Source: Kribbella sp. NBC_01245 (GTDB taxonomy: Bacteria > Actinomycetota > Actinomycetes > Propionibacteriales > Kribbellaceae). From it: a stretch of DNA of 64,000 nt. The DNA lies in the NCBI RefSeq assembly GCF_036226525.1, contig NZ_CP108487.1, positions 6,386,001 through 6,450,000 on the forward strand, read 5' to 3'. The translations under genes and the position numbers were made by a program. This document shows, piece after piece, positions 1-9,600 of this stretch. The notes beneath the pieces are model-generated. The model worked only from the letters and a program-made list of their open reading frames with translations, had not been told where the DNA came from and made no database searches. Positions within the stretch are counted from its first letter, which is position 1; the number at the start of each line of letters is the position of its first letter.

Positions 1-1530
1 TACGCTGAACGACTCCTTCCTGCCAAGCTATGTAAAGACGCGCTCGTCATCGTGCCGCAGCCCATCACTCTGCCTCCGGGCGATGCCCTCACTCTTGACG
101 AAGGGCGCGGTCTGCGGTACGGCCTCGGTATGCGCACCGAAGTTGGGCCTTGGTACCGATCCGGTCCGACCCCAGTTGTCGATATGTATCGGCTAGTCCC
201 ACCCGGTTCTGAAGGCGGGCGCCGTGCCAGCCTTGGCTCTCGGGTCCGTAGGAGCCGACCTGTCGCGCAGTGGGTCGGTCGCCCCGATCTCTCGACGTTG
301 TGGTTCGTCGTACTGGCGAGTCCTATCCCGGTGTGGATCGACGGGACGCTGACCGCGGAGAACATTACCCGTGACGCCCGGGACGACAGGGAATCTGGAT
401 TCGTGGTCACCGCACCGTTCTCCCACCTGGAGAACGCGCGATCCAGGATGCAGCTGGCACTACGTCAGCCCTGGGACCCGTCAGCCGCGCCACCACGGGA
501 GTTCGCCCGTCTGTTCCCCGCAACCACGCAGGTGCTGATCCGCGATACCCGCGAGCAGCTCGACGCCATCGCACCAGCACTCAGTAGTCTGCGCAACGGT
601 CCCGGCTGGTATTTGGCCTGTCAGCCATCGATACCTGCGATCGACCTTGACCTGCCGCCGGGCGCCTCCAATCTGGCCGACACCGAGACGTCCGAAGGCG
701 TACTCGACCTCGTGTCGGCCGAGTATGACGCGTTGCTTGCCGAGTCCGCCAAGCTGGCCTGCGACCAACCTGCACGCGGTGAGCTTCTCGACGTCGCCAT
801 CCAGGCTGCACGAGAACAAGTCCGCCGGCTCGCACCCAGCATGGCCGACTGCCAGCACGTTCACCTCATGCGCGGACCGTTCGCGGCACCCCTGCAAGGA
901 CCATTCGCCGAGGCCTGGATTGCCGGACTGCACCAAGTCGACAACTCGCAGGCGTCATCCCTGCGCCGGGTTCGGCGGCTACTCGACATCACTGGTCACA
1001 GCGACAAGACTGTCGAGGCCGTCTATTCCGCCGTTGACCCCGGTACCGGGTCGCCGCCGCACGACCAGGACCTGGTCGTCGTGCTTGCTCCAGCGACACC
1101 AGGAGCGCCGCACTGGGCCGTTGTCGACTGGCCCAATACCAACCAGGGCACCGATCAGGGGTGGACCGACCAGACCGTCCTCGTCGCCGACTCGCCGGGC
1201 GAGCACACGCTACTTCTGGCCGTCACCCCGATCAGCATTGGCCGGCCACGCATCACCCCAGTACGAGTCAATCCCGGCGGAAGGTCTTTCGCTTTTGGGA
1301 CCACCAGCAACACAGCAATCAGCACCTATCTCAACCTGCTCGAACGCGTCATCGCCCCCATCCCTGCCACCCAGCTCGCGATCTTCACCAAGAGCCACCG
1401 CGACGTCAACCATCGTCTCTGGCAGGCAATCTCGACGACAACCGGTCCCCTTCGGATCACGTGGCCAGATCTTCAGCGCTGGGCACGCAATGACCTCGAG
1501 GCAGGGCGGCGCGTCCGTGCAGTGACGTAG
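1..1530 (+). CDS. Unrecognised protein, 5'-truncated by the window edge
   Basis: The reading frame is open from the first base (it begins Y-A-E-R-L-L-P-A), so the gene very probably starts upstream and the GTG at 52 is only an internal candidate start. About 509 codons are visible, ending in TAG. The protein is soluble-looking, with no signal peptide or membrane segment and no nucleotide-binding or nuclease motif that I recognise. The central part is rich in Asp and Ala, and the C-terminus has a helical stretch near WPDLQRWARND. A long open frame also exists in another phase from 647 to 1525, but it is Pro/Ser/Arg-rich shadow sequence. It is followed by a 150-bp gap and a MazG-like gene on the same strand. 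Function unknown. Confidence 0.75.
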   Translation, partial: YAERLLPAKLCKDALVIVPQPITLPPGDALTLDEGRGLRYGLGMRTEVGPWYRSGPTPVVDMYRLVPPGSEGGRRASLGSRVRRSRPVAQWVGRPDLSTLWFVVLASPIPVWIDGTLTAENITRDARDDRESGFVVTAPFSHLENARSRMQLALRQPWDPSAAPPREFARLFPATTQVLIRDTREQLDAIAPALSSLRNGPGWYLACQPSIPAIDLDLPPGASNLADTETSEGVLDLVSAEYDALLAESAKLACDQPARGELLDVAIQAAREQVRRLAPSMADCQHVHLMRGPFAAPLQGPFAEAWIAGLHQVDNSQASSLRRVRRLLDITGHSDKTVEAVYSAVDPGTGSPPHDQDLVVVLAPATPGAPHWAVVDWPNTNQGTDQGWTDQTVLVADSPGEHTLLLAVTPISIGRPRITPVRVNPGGRSFAFGTTSNTAISTYLNLLERVIAPIPATQLAIFTKSHRDVNHRLWQAISTTTGPLRITWPDLQRWARNDLEAGRRVRAVT

Positions 1531-1681
1531 TCACAACTCCGGCCAGCTTGTGCACTTGTTGCGGCGTCTAGCGCCCGAAGCAGTCGGTTCCCAGCTGAAG
1601 TGGGGAGTGGTGCTGGACCGAGCGCTGGCGGGGGGATTGACCTGCGCGCCAGTCCGTTAGGTCCATCCCTACGCTGTCTGT

Positions 1682-2071
1682 ATGGATCTAATGCGGCTGG
1701 GCGATGATGTCGAGGCGATCTCGCAGGGCTATGCCCGTGCGCATGGGTTCAGGCGGGACGAGACGTGGTTCCTCCTGAAGCTTCAGGAGGAGGTCGGCGA
1801 GCTGACCCAGGCATTCTTGATGCGGACTGGCCAGGCTAGGGCCAAGGGGAACACGCAGCAGGAGCTCGACGACCAGTTCGGCGCCGAGCTGGCCGATGTG
1901 TTGTGTCACGTGGTGCTGATGGCGCGGCACCATGGGGTCGACCTGGTGGAGCAGGTCGAGCGGAAGTGGCTGGTGTGGCATCCCGACAATTTGGCCTCCG
2001 CTGCGAGCGGGTCGGAGGCGACGACCACGGGTCCGCTGATGGCTGGGACGCCCGAGGACGCTCCGCTCTGA
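1682..2071 (+). CDS. MazG-like nucleotide pyrophosphohydrolase
   Basis: This 129-residue all-alpha protein carries the MazG signature: LQEEVGELTQAF near residue 34 (the EExxE metal site) and ELADVLCHVVLMA near residue 69 (the ExxD half). Single-domain members hydrolyse non-canonical or regulatory NTPs to NMP and pyrophosphate and use Mg2+. The length fits a single MazG-like domain, and the last 30 residues look like an unstructured tail. The next open frame starts seven bases after the stop behind an AAGGAG site, so the two were probably co-transcribed before the second was truncated. The substrate cannot be inferred from sequence. Confidence 0.85.
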   Translation: MDLMRLGDDVEAISQGYARAHGFRRDETWFLLKLQEEVGELTQAFLMRTGQARAKGNTQQELDDQFGAELADVLCHVVLMARHHGVDLVEQVERKWLVWHPDNLASAASGSEATTTGPLMAGTPEDAPL

Positions 2072-2078
2072 CAAGGAG

Positions 2079-2195
2079 ATGATGGAGGTGCCGCGGCACC
2101 TGTTCGTGCCTGAGGCACCGTTGCCGGAGGCCTACGGGCTGGGCGTGGTGGTGACGCACTGGGACGGGCAGGGTGTCCCGACGAGCTTGTTCTGG
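2079..2195 (+). pseudogene. N-terminal remnant of a PCMT-like (isoaspartyl/FxLD-type) methyltransferase
   Basis: The frame starts with ATG-ATG directly after AAGGAG and reads VPRHLFVPEAPLPEAYGLG, then VVTHWDGQGVPTSL. This is the conserved N-terminus of protein-L-isoaspartate O-methyltransferase-like proteins (VPRHLFVPE...AY...VVT...DG...S). After TSL the match stops and the frame runs into unrelated sequence up to 2273, which overlaps the 3' end of the convergent 2H phosphoesterase gene. No methyltransferase glycine-rich loop follows. I infer a truncated remnant left by a deletion or rearrangement, with the old operon partner being the MazG-like gene just upstream. Confidence 0.6.
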
Positions 2196-2221
2196 CGGGG
2201 ATTAATTACCCTGCTGGCTGG

Positions 2222-2878
2222 CTACGGGGCCGGCGCGGTCAAGTCGATGGTGTCGAGCACCTTCCAGGTGTAGATACCCTCTTCGGGGTCTTGGTCGACC
2301 GCGAGCAGAGCGACCTGGTCGACGGTGAAGGTGACCGGGTCGCGGTCGGCATTCAGCGCGTTGACAGCGCCAAGGATCGGGTCCGAGTCGCCGTCGGTCA
2401 GGCCGTAGCCAAGGCTTGCGTGTGGCCGCTGCCGTGCGCCGTTCGGGTGCAGAGCATCGGCTCCGAGCACCAGGTCGACGGCTGACCGGGTGCGGTTGAC
2501 CAGCTCGGTGAACTCCGGGACCTGGTAGGCGGTCCGCAGCGTGACTCCGTGCACGCCCATGACTGGCGGCCTCATCGTGAGGTCGAACGGTGCCAGGTCG
2601 GCCAGGCTGCCGTGGAGCGCTTCCTTGAGTGCGGTCAGATTCTGTGGTGCCAGGTCGGCCACGTGCGCTTCAATCAGCTGCACGGTCACATGCATCCACT
2701 CTGGCCTCTGGACCGACATCAGCGCGGGACGCTCGCGGATAACATCGTGATACTCCGCGACGTACCGCCGGACAACCTCGGGAACGACGATGTAGACGTG
2801 CAGCTTCCCGTACGGGGACTTCCACTTAGCCGCGTTAGTCTCGAAGAACCGCTTCATTTTCACCCAATCCACTGCCAT
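2222..2878 (-). CDS. 2H phosphoesterase (LigT / 2'-5' RNA ligase-like)
   Basis: The 218-residue protein has the two H-x-[ST]-x motifs that define the 2H phosphoesterase fold: HVTV near residue 61 and HASL near residue 153. These histidines act on 2',3'-cyclic phosphates or 2'-5' linkages. I chose the ATG at 2878 (MAVDWVKM) because a GGTGAG stretch precedes it and the 14 residues available upstream from 2920 look unrelated. The gene stands alone, convergent with the MazG-like operon, and its end overlaps the tail of the methyltransferase remnant. Its role could be RNA repair, tRNA processing or ADP-ribose metabolism; sequence does not decide. Confidence 0.8.
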   Translation of the reverse strand: MAVDWVKMKRFFETNAAKWKSPYGKLHVYIVVPEVVRRYVAEYHDVIRERPALMSVQRPEWMHVTVQLIEAHVADLAPQNLTALKEALHGSLADLAPFDLTMRPPVMGVHGVTLRTAYQVPEFTELVNRTRSAVDLVLGADALHPNGARQRPHASLGYGLTDGDSDPILGAVNALNADRDPVTFTVDQVALLAVDQDPEEGIYTWKVLDTIDLTAPAP

Positions 2879-3494
2879 ACGGCTCACCGCAGCCGATCCG
2901 AGGCTGCGCGACGTCAGCATGCCAGGTTCGTGTGGTCTGCTTCGGCCGGTGTTTCAGCGGCCGAGAATCCTTCTGCCTGCGCCAGGTCCTTGCGGCATGC
3001 CGGTCCACAACTGCCCGCGGCAAAGGATCCGACGAGATGACCACGCAACCTCGGCTCGAGCCGAGGCATCTTCTATCCGCAACCGGTGAGGCATTGCCGG
3101 TTTGTGCAGCGCTGATGGTGAAACATCTCCGGGGCCTCCAGCGATAGAGGGGGCAGGGGAGGGCTTGGGCTGATGCTGGAACGTGGCGGGACGCGATGTT
3201 CACGCAACGATGTCCCACCGGAGGTACTGCGGCTGCGGGCGTTGTGGGTGGTCATCACGACGACGGCAGGCACGACAGAGGAGCGTGATGAGGAACTACT
3301 CGCCGGGCTAAGACCGCGTGGGTCTGGGCGACCCTGTAGGTGCCAGATTGCTGATCGTCCGCGCTGCGGCTTCCGGCGGCTTTCGTCTTGAGTCACCACG
3401 CCGACGGGTCCTGGGGACGCAAGCCGCAGCGATCCTTCCAGCCGCGGATCGGCCTGCGATCGCGCACAACGTGGTTTGTGGGTAGTTTGAATCG
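2879..3494. other. Intergenic region without a convincing gene
   Basis: About 600 bp between the divergent 2H gene and the MFS gene. Several short frames exist on both strands (for example 3173-3391 on +), but they have Arg/Pro/Ser-rich shadow composition and no ribosome site I trust. The start of the MFS gene (3495) has only a poor Shine-Dalgarno sequence, so part of this region probably holds its promoter. Confidence 0.5.
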
Positions 3495-4754
3495 GTGACT
3501 CGCCGGCCCGCCCCGCAGCCTGGTCAGGATCCAGCAGAACCGAAGGCGACCTACCGCGACGTGTTCGCGGTCGCGGAATTCCGTGCGTTGTGGTTCGCGC
3601 AGCTGGCATCCGTGGCAGGGGATCAACTCGCCCGGGTGGCGCTTGCAGTTCTCGTGTTCGACCGGACCGGATCGGCTGGGCTGTCGGCGTTGACGTACGC
3701 GTTGACGTTCCTGCCCGATCTGGTGGCCGGGCCGCTGTTGTCGGGGCTGGCGGATCGGTTTTCGCGGCGCCGGGTGATGGTGGTGTGCGACCTGGCGCGG
3801 ATGCTGCTGGTTGCTGTGATGGCAATCCCGGGTACGCCCTTGTGGCTGCTCTGTGTGCTGCTGGTGGTGGTCCAGTTCTTCGCCTCGCCGTTTCAGGCGG
3901 CCCGGGCAGCGTTGCTGCCGTCGATCCTGACCGGCGAGCAGTACGTGAAATCGAGCGCGGTGTCGAACATGACGTCGCAGTTCGCACAGGTGGTCGGATT
4001 CGTTGCCGGCGGCACTCTCGTCGCTGCTCTCGGCGCGCACCGCACGTTGCTGGTCGACGCTGCCACCTTCGCGGTTTCGGCCGCGCTAGTTGGCTTCGGG
4101 ATCCGCGACTATCTCCTCGATGGAGACCCGGCTCACCGACCGTCGTGGCTGACGCAGATCGCGGCGGGTGCGCGGCTCGTCTGGGGGGACCGGCGCCTGC
4201 GGTACCTGGTGCTGCTGGCGTCGCTGATGGGGTTCTACATCACGGTCGAAGGTCTCGCCGTCCCGTACGCCGCCGCGCTGCCCAACGGCCCAGTCACGGG
4301 CGCGGTTGCAGTCGGGGTCCTGCTGGCGGCCAACCCAGCCGGCACGGTCACGGGCATGGTGCTGGTGACCCGGCTGGATCCGGTGCTGCGGATCCGGCTG
4401 ATCCGGCCGTTGTCGATCGGGGCATGCGCACCGTTGATCGGCTGTCTCGCCCAGCCGGGCCTCGTGGTGACGGTGCTGTTGTGGTTCGTGTCTGGGGTCT
4501 GCTCGGCCTACCAGCTGCAGGCGAACGTGATGTTCGTACAGAGCGTCCCGGACGCACAGCGGGGCCAGGCGTTCGGCCTGGCCCGCACCGTGATGATCGT
4601 GGCGCAGGGGGTCGGGATCCTGCTGGCCGGGATGGCGGCGGACCGGTGGCAGCCCGCTCATGTCGTTGCGGCGGCCGGCGTGCTCGGCGTGATCGCCGCG
4701 GCTGGTGCGGCCACGGGTTTCACCCGGGCAGAGCGTGCGCACACGCCGGCCTGA
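3495..4754 (+). CDS. MFS transporter, MFS_3/EntS-like exporter
   Basis: A 419-residue polytopic membrane protein of normal length for the major facilitator superfamily. After a 25-residue hydrophilic N-terminus come hydrophobic segments starting at FRALWFAQLASVAGDQLARV. The cytoplasmic loop between TM2 and TM3 has the family A-motif as GLADRFSRRRVMVV. The pattern (F-D-R-T-G near residue 55, and A-L-L-P near residue 140) resembles the MFS_3 group that includes enterobactin and macrolide exporters. The start is a GTG. No regulator is adjacent. Substrate unknown; drug or siderophore efflux is typical of the family. Confidence 0.85.
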   Translation: MTRRPAPQPGQDPAEPKATYRDVFAVAEFRALWFAQLASVAGDQLARVALAVLVFDRTGSAGLSALTYALTFLPDLVAGPLLSGLADRFSRRRVMVVCDLARMLLVAVMAIPGTPLWLLCVLLVVVQFFASPFQAARAALLPSILTGEQYVKSSAVSNMTSQFAQVVGFVAGGTLVAALGAHRTLLVDAATFAVSAALVGFGIRDYLLDGDPAHRPSWLTQIAAGARLVWGDRRLRYLVLLASLMGFYITVEGLAVPYAAALPNGPVTGAVAVGVLLAANPAGTVTGMVLVTRLDPVLRIRLIRPLSIGACAPLIGCLAQPGLVVTVLLWFVSGVCSAYQLQANVMFVQSVPDAQRGQAFGLARTVMIVAQGVGILLAGMAADRWQPAHVVAAAGVLGVIAAAGAATGFTRAERAHTPA

Positions 4755-4933
4755 GCTCAGCGAACTTGCTCCGGATCGGAGAAGGAAAGGGGGGATCGTC
4801 AGTGCCATTCGCCGTTACGCATGAGCAGGCACCTCCTCCCAAGGGGGGCTCTCCGCATCGCCAGTGACGGTGACATTCGGTGATGAGTCGCTTACCCTGG
4901 CGGTGGGGACCTACGTGAGGCGGGGGTTGTTCC

Positions 4934-6244
4934 ATGTTCAGTATCCGGCATCGGCGGCCCGGCCGTCGCCGCCCGGACCGGTCGCGCGCGCTGCGCAACT
5001 GGGAACTATGGTCGATCCCGCCTGTCCTGCTCGGCTACGTCCTGACTGTCGACGTCCTCGCCCTGGCCGCCCCGGCTATTGCGGCCGGCGTCGACCCGAT
5101 CGGACAGACGGATCTGATCCGTTTCGCGATCCTCGCGGTGGGCTCTGCGGTTCACATCGAGGCGGCCCGGGGGACCGAGCGGCTGCGTGAGCTTGCCGCA
5201 GAGGGCCTGCCGTATGTGAATCTCAAGGGCATGTGGACCTTCGCCGCGGTCCTCCTGCTGCCGCCTCCGCTGGCGTTCGCGCTGATCGTGTCGACCTACC
5301 TGCACTCATGGCTGCGGCTGAACCGGGTCCGGGCCTACCGGCTCGTGTTCACGACCGCCACCGTGGTACTCGGCTCGGCGGCTGCAGCGCTGGTGATACA
5401 GGCGCTGTCGCCTGATGGCTATCCGGGTTTTCCCTCAGGTCCGGTCGGACTGGTCGTGCTCGTGCTGGCGGGACTGGCCTACTGGTTCGTCAACTACGGC
5501 CTTGTCATCGGCGCCGTGCTGCTGTCCAGCCCAGAAACCACCGCCCGCCAGATGGTCGGCCGGCTCAACGACCACTTCGTTGGTTTGGGTTCGCTCGGAC
5601 TAGGCGCGGCAACCGCGATCGTTCTGCTGCATCAGCCTTGGGCGATCCCCGTCCTGCTCGCCCCTCTCCTCGGCCTGCACCAAGGGCTGCTGGCCGGTCA
5701 GTTCCAGACCGCCGCCCGCACCGACGCCAAGACCGGACTGGTCAACGCGGTGTTCTGGCATGAAATGGCGGCAAAAGAACTCGAGCGCGCCACCAGCACC
5801 AACTCTGCGCTAAGCGTGCTCTACGTCGACCTGGACTACTTCAAACCGATCAACGACACCCACGGCCACGATGCCGGCGACCAGGTCCTCCAAGAGGTCG
5901 CCGCCGAGCTGCAGCGGGCCACCCGTGCCGACGACATCGTCGGGCGTCTCGGAGGTGAAGAGTTCGCCATCCTGCTGCCCAGCACGAACCCTGCCGATGC
6001 CGCCAAGCTCGCCGAGCGCGTCCGCCGGCGCGTCGCTGGCCTGTGCATCACTGTCCCTGGCAAGAACGGTCAGAACGCGATGATCGACAACCTGACCTGC
6101 TCGGTCGGTGTTGCGACGTTCCCCGACGCCGCGGATACCCTGCAGCTGCTGGTGAAGGCCGCCGACGAGGCGCAGTACGCAGCCAAGGCCGCAGGCCGCA
6201 ATCAGTTCGTCGTCGCCCCCGTTGCTGTGCCACCGCTTCCGTAG
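4934..6244 (+). CDS. Membrane-anchored diguanylate cyclase (GGDEF)
   Basis: The 436-residue protein has a hydrophobic N-terminal half with about six membrane segments (residues ~30-245), followed by a GGDEF domain. The domain has the substrate motif YVDLDYFKPINDTHGHDAGD, the active-site GGEEF at residues 340-344 and, five residues before it, R-A-D-D, which is a canonical RxxD product-inhibition site. It should therefore make cyclic di-GMP from two GTP and be feedback-inhibited. The N-terminus (basic, RPGRRRPDRSR) fits a cytoplasmic start. Gap to the MFS gene is 179 bp and they may be separate units. No EAL domain is present. Confidence 0.9.
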   Translation: MFSIRHRRPGRRRPDRSRALRNWELWSIPPVLLGYVLTVDVLALAAPAIAAGVDPIGQTDLIRFAILAVGSAVHIEAARGTERLRELAAEGLPYVNLKGMWTFAAVLLLPPPLAFALIVSTYLHSWLRLNRVRAYRLVFTTATVVLGSAAAALVIQALSPDGYPGFPSGPVGLVVLVLAGLAYWFVNYGLVIGAVLLSSPETTARQMVGRLNDHFVGLGSLGLGAATAIVLLHQPWAIPVLLAPLLGLHQGLLAGQFQTAARTDAKTGLVNAVFWHEMAAKELERATSTNSALSVLYVDLDYFKPINDTHGHDAGDQVLQEVAAELQRATRADDIVGRLGGEEFAILLPSTNPADAAKLAERVRRRVAGLCITVPGKNGQNAMIDNLTCSVGVATFPDAADTLQLLVKAADEAQYAAKAAGRNQFVVAPVAVPPLP

Positions 6245-6692
6245 TACCTGCCGGTCGATCCCGCCTAGCGAGCTTCGATGAAGCTGGTACGTCGTACCGG
6301 TGTCACTGGTGAACGGGGCAGCGAGCCGGGCATCAGACGTCGGTCAGGGACTGGGCCGCTGCGTCAAGACTGGCATCGAACCGAGCTCGGATGCTGTCCG
6401 GCAGGCAGACCCGACGCACACGACCGTGTGCTGGCTCAAGACCTTGACCACATCCTCCTCTCCAATGACGGGCGGCCGAGTAAGGGGCTAGCTGGCCTGA
6501 GTCCGGAGGAGACCTGTGGTTGGGGCCTGCACGTGACGAGGTAGACAATCGCCTCAGTTGCATGTCGGGTAGTGCCCGTTGACCACGGTGAGTGTGCTGG
6601 GTCGTTCGCGCCCAACCATTCGGAGGCGTCCAACCACCCTCTATGGGCTGGAAACGTATGGGCGGTACCCATTCGCGGCCAGCCCCGAGGTG
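6245..6692. other. Intergenic region, no gene seen
   Basis: About 450 bp between the convergent cyclase and restriction-enzyme genes. Short frames on both strands lack ribosome sites and recognisable content. I see no strong hairpin with a T-tract. Confidence 0.5.
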
Positions 6693-9600
6693 TCAAGGTT
6701 CGACGATCTCCAGATCGGGCAGGGCATCAATGATCTTCATGGTCTCCACGGAAACGGTCACCACCCGGCCGACCAGGTCGATGATGTAGCGCGGGTCGGC
6801 TACCTCGGTAGACCACTGGTTTGCGTCATTGACGATCCCAGAGTTCTTGTCGGTGCGCACTTGGTAGCGCTCCAGGACCCATTCCAATGCCGTCCGGGGT
6901 CCCAGCCGGTATCGGTGTGTATCTTCCGGGATGCCGTCTAGCGTGATGTGATCGTTGTAGACGATCGTGCTGCGGTCCGCCTTTTCTCCTGCGGCCTTCT
7001 GCTCAGCGCTTGGGGCGCCTGGCCGCATCTTCTCGACCCGGTAATACCGGTAATCGTCTCCGTCGCGTTGCTCGAGAGCGTCGAGACCGCCCAAAGGATA
7101 CGGCGTCACCGACTCATAGCCGAGGTGAAGGTTCGACAGTTCTCGTCCGGCGCGGACGAAGCCGCGGAAGTCCCGGACCAGGGGGATTCGGGGTAGTAGC
7201 TTTTTCAAGTCCGCAGCATAGGTCTTCCGGTATACCGGGGAGTGCAACAAGCCATAGCAGTAGAAGTAGACGTCGTCCTTCGTGACGGACTGATCCGGAT
7301 AGGACTGTCGGAATTTTGCCAGGGCCTCGTCGGTGATGTTGTCAACCCGTCGGTACCCGCCGACGCCGCCCTCTTCGTCGGTGTCGAAGGCCAGGTCCAG
7401 AGTGTCCTCCTGAGCGGGGAGTGGCTCCCAGACCCACCGAGGAAAGAACTGCCCGGTATCGAGTAGGTGCAGATCGGGCAGCCGATCGGTCGCGATCACG
7501 CTGAACTCGTAATGCGACGACACCCCAGTCAGCAGGAAGCCGTAGTTATCGTGATCGGCCGTAGGAAAGGCACTCGGCAACCGTCTGCGGTCCTCGTTCA
7601 GCGCGGCGGAGAAATACACGTGCTGTAGTTGGAACGGCCGATAGCATGCGATCCGATGCGATGACGAATCGGCGCTGATCGGCTGCCCTTGCGAGAACCG
7701 GGCAAGGAGGCGGCGCGACCAGCTGATCAGACGTGGGTCGCGTGGTACGTCCCGCTCGCTGAGACCGTCTGCAAGAGCGCCCTGGTAAGTGCTGACGAGG
7801 CGGTCCACGCTCGCCGTCAACTCCGCGGCCGAGGAGTTGTAGACCCACGCATCCCGGTTGGTGGTGAGCCCCTTCGAGGTGACGGCGAATACCGACACAC
7901 CGTCCTTGGCATGCAGCGGCAGGAAGCCACCAAACTCCTCGCGTCGTTGATCCAGCCAGTCGCCGTGCTCGTCAGGTGTGATGCGAACTGCCCCAGTGCC
8001 CAGGATCGAGCGTGCCTCGACGATCTCGGCGACCTTTTCCTGCGCAGTGGTGAAGTCACCCACCTGTGCATAGTGCAGTTCTGCCGGACCGGGCCGGGCC
8101 GTGTCCTTGACTAGCACCACGATCGCGATGCCTGCGATGGATCCACCTGAGCCCTTGGCGAATGCCTCGAATATCGGTCGACCCTCGGCGCCGGCGTTGC
8201 GACGGTTGCCGCGCAGATTGAAGATATGAATCGCGGCGAACTCTTCGTGAAGGGACTTGCGCATGCCGTCGGCGGAGTTGGAGTTGAGGAAACCGCCGTT
8301 GGTGACGTAGGCGATGACACCGCGGTCGCCGACCCGCAGAGAGGCCCACTTGATCGCCCGAACGTATGAGTCGTAGAGACCGCGAATCGAACTCGTCGCC
8401 GATTTCGCAGCGTAGGTTTCCCGGATTGCTGCGTCGATGGTCGGGTACACGGTGTTGGCGTTGTCGTCGTTGGCTGAGGCCTGACCTACCGAATAAGGAG
8501 GGTTGCCTACGATGACTGTGATCGGCAGGTCACGCTGACGGCTGATCCGCTGATTGTTCTCCGGGAAGATATGGAGATCGTCTCGGTCGCCGTCCTCATA
8601 GGACTGAAAGGTGTCGGTGAGCACCAGGCCGGGGAACGGTTTGTAGGAGCCAGGCTCCTCGCCGTCGTCGATCGCCAGTGCAGCATAGGTGGTCTCGATG
8701 TTGACCGCGGCAATGTAGTACGCCAGCAGCAACATTTCATTGGCGTGAAGCTCGTGGGCGTACTTACGGGCGAGATCATGGGGGGAAATCAGCCCCGATT
8801 GCAGTAGCCGCACGACGAACGTGCCGGTGCCCGTGAACCCATCCAGGATGTGGACGCCTTCGTCGCCGAGGCCCTGCCCGAACTCCTGGCGCAGGACTGC
8901 ATCGGCCGATCTAAGGATGAAATCGACGATCTCGATCGGCGTGTAGACGATACCGAGCCGGTCGACGGTCTTCTTGAAGGCAGTGGCGAAGAACTTGTCG
9001 TAGAGCTCGACGATAACGCGCTGTTTACCGTCGGCGTCTCGGACACCCTCAACACGGCGACGTACCGAAGCGTAGAACCGCTCGAGCTTGTCGTTCTCGG
9101 CTCCGAGGTTGTGCTCGTCGAGGCTACGCAGCATCAGCTCCATGGTTTGCGCGACAGGGTTATGTGCTGTGAAGTCGTAGCCCTCGAAAAGGGCTTCGAA
9201 CACAGGCCGGGTGACCAGATGTTGGGCCAGCATCTCGACGGCCTCATTGTGGCTGATCGACTCGTTGAGATTGCCCTGCAAACCAGCCAAGAACGCCTCG
9301 AACTCCCTGGCTGGCGGCGATTCAGGATCCGCCAGCAGTCCCTGAATCCGGGTTATGTGGGCCTGAGCGATGTCTGAGACGTCACGTGCCCAGGTTTCCC
9401 AGTAGCGTCGTTCGCCGACTTTTTGCACGATCCGGGCGTACATCGCGTCGCGGAATCCCTCGAAGCCATAGTCAAGGGTGAGCTGGGAACTTTGGTCGCT
9501 CTCGCTGCTCGGGCTCTCATGCGGACGTTCGGCCTCAGGACGAGGAGTCACATCGTCGATCACGAGCCTGTTGGTCTTGTTCTTGTTCAGCTCGATCTGG

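Noticed and set aside
647..1525. Long open frame (292 codons) on + inside the first gene
   Set aside because: Pro/Ser/Arg-rich shadow composition; the frame open to the left edge has the better protein-like sequence and runs the whole length.
3073..3987. 304-codon frame on the minus strand overlapping the MFS gene
   Set aside because: Arg/Pro/Ser/Thr-rich, antisense to a clear membrane transporter; shadow.
4780..4933. Possible cyclic di-GMP riboswitch before the diguanylate cyclase
   Set aside because: I could not place the conserved GEMM core elements; only an imperfect CCTCC/GGGG hairpin is visible.
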